The notes under the pieces were generated by a model, which saw nothing but the letters and a program-made list of their open reading frames with translations, ran no database searches and had not been told where the DNA came from. Shown here in pieces: positions 60,217 to 64,000 of a DNA stretch of 64,000 bases. Source of the DNA: DASVTR01 sp036382855 (GTDB taxonomy: Bacteria > Acidobacteriota > Blastocatellia > Pyrinomonadales > Pyrinomonadaceae); contig DASVPO010000029.1 in assembly GCA_036382855.1 (NCBI GenBank), forward strand, positions 1 through 64,000, read 5' to 3'. Made by a program: the position numbers and the translations under genes. Numbering within the stretch: position 1 is the stretch's first letter; each line of letters opens with the position of its first letter.

Positions 60217-61125
60217 CTATTTTTGTTCGGGCGGGAGCGGGCTGGTCAAGTCGAGCGCCACCGTCCATTTTCCGTTCGCCCGGCGTTTCCAGACGCGCAC
60301 GTAATACCCCTTTTCGATTGCTTTAGCCGACTCCGGGTTGTCCCTCAATTCGTAACTTCCATAAGCATACCCGAGGTCGCCCGATTGTGCGATGTCCGTT
60401 TTGATAGTCTCCCACTTGAGGCTTGCAGGCCGCTGCGAGAGGAAGCTGAGAATCGCATCTTTCCCGGTGAGCGGCAGCATTTGCTGGCGATGAAGGCGGC
60501 TTTCGCTCGTCAGGTAGACGGCAAACGCTTTTTGAAAACCGTGCGCCCGCGCGTCCTGCTGAAATTTGCGCTCTAAATCCACTAAAGCGGCGCGCCCTTC
60601 GTCCTGACTGATACGCGCGTCAGACTTTTTAAGGCGCACGGGCTGCGGCGAGTCGAAAGCAGGTTGCGGCGACTGCGGAGCAGGATTCTGCGTTCCAAGA
60701 TCGAGCGCGACTTTCCAGTTGCCGTCCCGCTGCTTTTTCCAGATGGAGAAGTAGTAGCCGTGGCGCGTGGGTCTTTGCTCAGGCGAGTGGTCCGTCAGTG
60801 TGTACGGCCCGGTCGTGTAGCCCAAATCGCCCGCAGCGGAAACGTCTGCCCAGACAGGCTCCCAGTTGAGCGTCACGGGCGGGCGCGCAGGAGGCGCAGG
60901 ACGGTTCAGAAAAGCTTCTTTCGTGCGCGTCGGATGCGGCTGAAAATTGATGCCGTCGTCTGCAAAAAATTCGATGAACGAATCCCTGATTCCTTTCTCA
61001 ACGGACGTTCGTGCAAATGCGCGCTCGGCTGCGACGAGCGACTGAAGCGCCGGCGATTGCTTGCTCTCCTGCGGAAGGACTGCGAGCGCAAGCAGCGTAG
61101 ACAATACGGCGAAGATTCTTCTCAT
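60217..61125 (-). CDS. Exported protein with two tandem DUF4440/NTF2-like domains
   Basis: A 302-residue secreted protein with a short signal peptide (VLSTLLALAVLPQ). Two NTF2-like units follow. The first (about 25-150) has LVAAERAFARTSVEKGIRDSFIEFFADDGI and WADVSAAGDLGYTTGPYTL, and ends in GNWKVALDLG. The second (about 175-300) has LVDLERKFQQDARAHGFQKAFAVYLTSESRLHRQ and IAQSGDLGYAYGSYEL, ending in GKWTVALDLT. The repeated GDLGY...GxW/KVALDL pattern shows internal duplication. The role is unknown, as for most SnoaL-like orphans. AAGGGA precedes the ATG. Confidence 0.78.
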   Translation of the reverse strand: MRRIFAVLSTLLALAVLPQESKQSPALQSLVAAERAFARTSVEKGIRDSFIEFFADDGINFQPHPTRTKEAFLNRPAPPARPPVTLNWEPVWADVSAAGDLGYTTGPYTLTDHSPEQRPTRHGYYFSIWKKQRDGNWKVALDLGTQNPAPQSPQPAFDSPQPVRLKKSDARISQDEGRAALVDLERKFQQDARAHGFQKAFAVYLTSESRLHRQQMLPLTGKDAILSFLSQRPASLKWETIKTDIAQSGDLGYAYGSYELRDNPESAKAIEKGYYVRVWKRRANGKWTVALDLTSPLPPEQK

Positions 61126-61242
61126 TGTTATCCCTTTTGATGGACTGCAAAGCGGGCGGTGTCAGTAGACGCCGGGGATAAACGGCATTGTACTTGAGAT
61201 TACGGAAAAAGGCAGTTAAGAGGAAAAGCTGCTGTGTGAATT

Positions 61243-61455
61243 TCAAAGAAGCTTCCTGAACTCTTCGATTGTTAATCCGGCATCACGCACAATACCGCCC
61301 ATCGTGAATGCGTTGACAGGATTATGGCGCGGAATCGTGAGGATACGAACTCCATCCGACATTACGATATGCTTTCCTTGCCTAAGGATACGAAAGCCAG
61401 CCTTCTCCAAAGCTCTGATCGCATCCAGATGATTGACGCCGGGAATTTTCGGCAC
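61243..61455 (-). CDS. hicA: HicA-type mRNA interferase toxin
   Basis: A 70-residue toxin with the dsRBD-like HicA fold that cuts mRNA. The core is VNHLDAIRALEKAGFRILRQGKHIVMSDG with the catalytic histidine in QGKHIVM, and the end is MGGIVRDAGLTIEEFRKLL. It starts two bases after the hicB stop codon, in the order hicB-hicA. The length is slightly longer than the smallest members but typical. Confidence 0.88.
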   Translation of the reverse strand: MPKIPGVNHLDAIRALEKAGFRILRQGKHIVMSDGVRILTIPRHNPVNAFTMGGIVRDAGLTIEEFRKLL

Positions 61456-61457
61456 AG

Positions 61458-61655
61458 TTAAACCGTTACCTCTATCTCTCGAACGTCTGCGTCCTTAACC
61501 AACTCGTCTACAACAGCAAGATACTCCTGAATGGCCTCTTTAATATTGCTGAGAGCTTCCTCCGCAGTTTCACCTTGAGACCAGCAACCCGGTAAACCGG
61601 GACACGAAATGCTATAGCCTTCCTCCGATTCATGTAAGACTACTTTATAAATCAT
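61458..61655 (-). CDS. hicB: HicB-type antitoxin
   Basis: A 65-residue antitoxin. It has the HicB partial RNase-H-like fold: YKVVLHESEEGYSISCPGLPGCWSQGETAEEALSNIKEAIQEYL in outline, with the CPGLPGC signature. It is short and has no C-terminal DNA-binding domain, so repression may need the complex or not occur. TTGGAGG precedes the ATG and a TATAAT is about 20 bases further upstream. It binds and inhibits HicA. Confidence 0.9.
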   Translation of the reverse strand: MIYKVVLHESEEGYSISCPGLPGCWSQGETAEEALSNIKEAIQEYLAVVDELVKDADVREIEVTV

Positions 61656-61675
61656 AATCTTCAGCCTCCAATCCG

Positions 61676-61681
61676 ATTATA
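61676..61681 (-). promoter_or_regulatory. -10 element of the hicBA operon
   Basis: TATAAT on the minus strand, about 20 bases upstream of the hicB ATG and just upstream of TTGGAGG. A matching -35 is not obvious. A short dyad (CCTG...CAGG) overlaps it and could be an autoregulatory site. Confidence 0.4.
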
Positions 61682-61778
61682 CCTGTAGAATAATCAGGCT
61701 GCCATTCACTTTTAGTTCACATCGCTCGACAATAATTCTTGCATCAGCGGCCGGTTGGGAGTTAAATACAGTTCCCCC

Positions 61779-64000
61779 ATGATAGGCGAGACTTTACTCA
61801 ACTACCGCATTCACCAGAAGCTCGGCGCGGGCGGCCAGGCCGCCGTCTATAAAGCAACTGACACGAAGCTGGGCCGCACGGTCGTCATCAAAGTCCTGCC
61901 CAAAGAGTTGACCGTCAAGGAAATCAACCTCAAACGCTTCGAGCGCGAAGCACGCCTCGCCTCCAACCTTGACCACCCGAACATCTGCACCATCTTTGAC
62001 CTTGACGAAGCAAACGGCATCCACTTCATCGCGATGCAGTATGTGGAAGGCAGGAACGTGCGGCAGCTTGTCAACGGTCGCCCGCTCGAACTGAAAAGCG
62101 CCCTGCTCATCGCCATCCAGGTAACGGACGCGCTCGCCGCCGCACACGCGCGCGGCATCATTCATCGCGACATCAAGTCAGGCAACGTGATGGTAACGGA
62201 TGCGGGCCAAGTCAAGGTGCTTGACTTCGGCCTCGCCAAGTTGTTAGACGACGAAGAGGCACACAGCGAAGGCATTCATCGAACGGAGTTGACGGAAGTG
62301 GGCGTCCCCTACGGCACGCCCACACACGCAGCGCCCGAACAGGCCAGAGGCGACCGCGTTGACTCTCGCGCAGACATCTTCTCGACAGGCGTCCTGCTCT
62401 ACGAAATGCTGACAGGAACCTGGCCCTTTCACGGCAAGAGCACGATTGACGTGCGCCATGCAGTGCTCTACGACCAGCCGAGGCCGCTTGCGGAAGCCAG
62501 ACCGGGCGGAGCGCCGCCGCGACTGCAAGCCATCCTAGACCGTGCACTCGCCAAAGACCCGCGCGACCGTTATCAAAAGATAGCCGAGATGCGCGATGAC
62601 CTGCGCGCTGTCCTGCGCGAAATCGCTGGCGCAAATGATGCCGATTTACATTTGGCCGGCGGCTTAACGCCGCAGCCGCCGCGCCATCTTTCCGGCTCAA
62701 GCCCCGTCTCGCGCGCCGTCCGATGGCTGCAACGCACGCTCTCCGGCACAACCGGCGAGCAAGGCTCTCATGGTAGTTCGTCCGCCGCCGCGACTCCCTC
62801 TTCGCCGCACGCGACGCAGGACGTTCACCTGACGCCGATGACCAGTATGGGCGACCGCGAAGCGAAGAAGAGCATCGCCATCCTGCCCTTCAAAAACCTG
62901 AACAACGATGCGGCCTCAAGCTTCTACGAATTTTCGCTTGCCGATGCCGTCATCACCGAACTAGCCAGACTGCGCTCGCTCGTCGTTCGTCCCTCTTCCG
63001 TCATCGCGCGCTATCAGGGCCAGACGATTGACCCGCGCGATGCAGGGCGCGAGTTAAACGTTAATGCCATCCTTTCCGCAGGCTTCATACGCGTCGGTGA
63101 AAGATTTCGCGTCACGGCCCAACTGCTCGATGTGCTGACGGGCGACATCCTCTGGAGCGACCGTATTGATGCTGCTGCCGAAGACATCATCACCGTGCAG
63201 GACACCATTGCGGAAAGAATCGTCGGAGGCTTACGTATAGAGCTATCGCCGGACGAACAGACGGACATGGCGCGGCCTGCGACTGCCTCCGCCTTAGCCT
63301 ACGAGGAATACTTGCGTGGGCGCGACCTCTTCGCGCGTTTCATCTTTCGCACCGTCGCGCCCGAAGATTGTGATGCTGCCATCAAACATTTTCAGCGCGC
63401 CGTCGAACTCGACCCATCTTTCGCGTTGGCCCACGACGGCCTCGGCGCGTGCTACGTCAATCGCGTTTTTAAGGGACTCGGCAGCGCCGAAGATTTTGAG
63501 CGCGCCGAAGCAGCCTTCAGTAAAGCGCTCGCCTTCGATTCGCAATTAATAGAGGCGCGGATGCTGATGGTCTTCGTGTATCTCTGGCGCGGGCAGAAAC
63601 AGAAGGCGCGCGACGAAGTCGCGCGTGCGCGCTCGGAATCACCTAATGAAGCGGTCGTTCATTTCGTCAAAGCCACGCTGCATCGTCTCGACGGCGATTA
63701 CCGTCGCGCTCTGAGAAGCTACACGCGATTGGCCGAGCTGGACCCTGCGGCGGCGACGGTCGCGCGTTGCAATCGCGCGCTGCTCTACATTTACCTTGGG
63801 CGTGTGCCGGATGCGCTGCGTGAGTTGGACGAGGTTGACGAAGCTGAAAATCCGCTGGTCGGAACGTTTCGCGCGCTCGCGCTCTACTATCAAGGTGAGA
63901 CGGACGCAGCCGCGTCGTTGATGAAAGATGTGCTCGATACGCATCCGAACATGCACGGCGTGCGCCCCTTTCTAGCCATGTTCCTGAGCGCGCAGGGAAA
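61779..64000 (+). CDS. Ser/Thr protein kinase with TolB-like and TPR domains (partial, 3' end outside window)
   Basis: At least 740 residues are visible. The kinase domain (about 1-285) has a P-loop of the form LGAGGQAAVYKA, in which the third glycine is alanine, then VVIKVLP (catalytic Lys), IHRDIKSGNVMV and VLDFGLAK, and an APEQARG activation-loop end. A TolB-like/adenylate-cyclase-associated segment follows (about 365-500, KSIAILPFKNLNNDAASSFYEFSLADAVITELARL in outline), and then TPR units (about 505 onward, AIKHFQRAVELDPSFALAHDGLG). This architecture is common in Acidobacteriota. The frame is open at the edge, so the end is unknown. It is divergent from hicBA. Confidence 0.92.
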   Translation, partial: MIGETLLNYRIHQKLGAGGQAAVYKATDTKLGRTVVIKVLPKELTVKEINLKRFEREARLASNLDHPNICTIFDLDEANGIHFIAMQYVEGRNVRQLVNGRPLELKSALLIAIQVTDALAAAHARGIIHRDIKSGNVMVTDAGQVKVLDFGLAKLLDDEEAHSEGIHRTELTEVGVPYGTPTHAAPEQARGDRVDSRADIFSTGVLLYEMLTGTWPFHGKSTIDVRHAVLYDQPRPLAEARPGGAPPRLQAILDRALAKDPRDRYQKIAEMRDDLRAVLREIAGANDADLHLAGGLTPQPPRHLSGSSPVSRAVRWLQRTLSGTTGEQGSHGSSSAAATPSSPHATQDVHLTPMTSMGDREAKKSIAILPFKNLNNDAASSFYEFSLADAVITELARLRSLVVRPSSVIARYQGQTIDPRDAGRELNVNAILSAGFIRVGERFRVTAQLLDVLTGDILWSDRIDAAAEDIITVQDTIAERIVGGLRIELSPDEQTDMARPATASALAYEEYLRGRDLFARFIFRTVAPEDCDAAIKHFQRAVELDPSFALAHDGLGACYVNRVFKGLGSAEDFERAEAAFSKALAFDSQLIEARMLMVFVYLWRGQKQKARDEVARARSESPNEAVVHFVKATLHRLDGDYRRALRSYTRLAELDPAAATVARCNRALLYIYLGRVPDALRELDEVDEAENPLVGTFRALALYYQGETDAAASLMKDVLDTHPNMHGVRPFLAMFLSAQG

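Overview
The window looks like a chromosomal segment from an Acidobacteriota genome, most likely class Blastocatellia (Pyrinomonadales-like). This is an inference from gene content and style, not from a marker gene. The supports are a G+C-rich sequence, many secreted S9, S41, CocE and serine hydrolases, a kinase-TolB-TPR signalling protein, ECF sigma factors, a zinc-ribbon protein of the 'CxxC...CPVDG' type, and many NTF2-like and DinB-like orphans. There is no rRNA, tRNA, CRISPR array, prophage or intact insertion sequence that I can recognise.

Layout. 1-3.8 kb (minus): an ECF sigma factor overlapping a truncated zinc-ribbon gene, then a TPM/TIM44-like membrane pair. 4-10.2 kb: an FAD monooxygenase, a DUF5522/S9 peptidase couplet, dut with DUF4186, a PfkB sugar kinase and a DinB protein. 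10.3-14.8 kb (minus): a tightly overlapping four-gene operon of DDAH-like hydrolase, haem-oxygenase-like iron oxidase, glycosyltransferase and group II PLP decarboxylase, which looks like a small biosynthetic or amino-acid-modifying cluster. 15.1-17.8 kb: DUF72 and a CocE esterase. 17.9-27.3 kb: a TPR protein and a BlaI-BlaR1-type pair under two nearly identical promoter/operator modules, then two NTF2-like secreted proteins, a LytS/LytTR two-component system and a large serine hydrolase. The BlaR1-like sensor and two serine hydrolases (24.9-27.3 and 36.5-38.2 kb) all end in the same AMPK/CBM48-type domain.

27.5-43.8 kb is mixed: a zinc-ribbon/toroid-like unknown, a HAD phosphatase, two tandem unknown proteins sharing a GMPAxDSI...YRIIxTNExDAY motif, a Tat-exported amidohydrolase, DUF5996, glutamine-dependent NAD synthetase, a TetR regulator beside a decayed amidohydrolase pseudogene, a YCF48-like repeat protein, a histone-H1-like basic protein, a beta-helix protein and an AraC regulator. 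43.9-50 kb is a trehalose locus: treZ divergent from treS and a fused otsA-otsB. 50-55.3 kb carries BON, MarR, ECF sigma, DUF1287, cyclase, DinB, monooxygenase, thioredoxin and Rrf2 genes.

55.3-64 kb has a 750-bp gene-poor stretch, a stand-alone receiver domain, a LigD lacking its ligase domain, an S41 protease, a tandem NTF2-like protein, a hicBA toxin-antitoxin pair and the 5' part of a Ser/Thr kinase. A perfect spaced palindrome, GTACG-N4-CGTAC, occurs three times in this last region, always between genes (upstream of the Rrf2 gene, of the receiver gene and of ligD), and I saw it nowhere else in the window.

The three most notable items are the BlaI/BlaR1-like system whose sensor carries a glycan-binding-type domain shared with nearby serine hydrolases, the DDAH/iron-oxidase/glycosyltransferase/decarboxylase operon, and the GTACG-N4-CGTAC palindromes.
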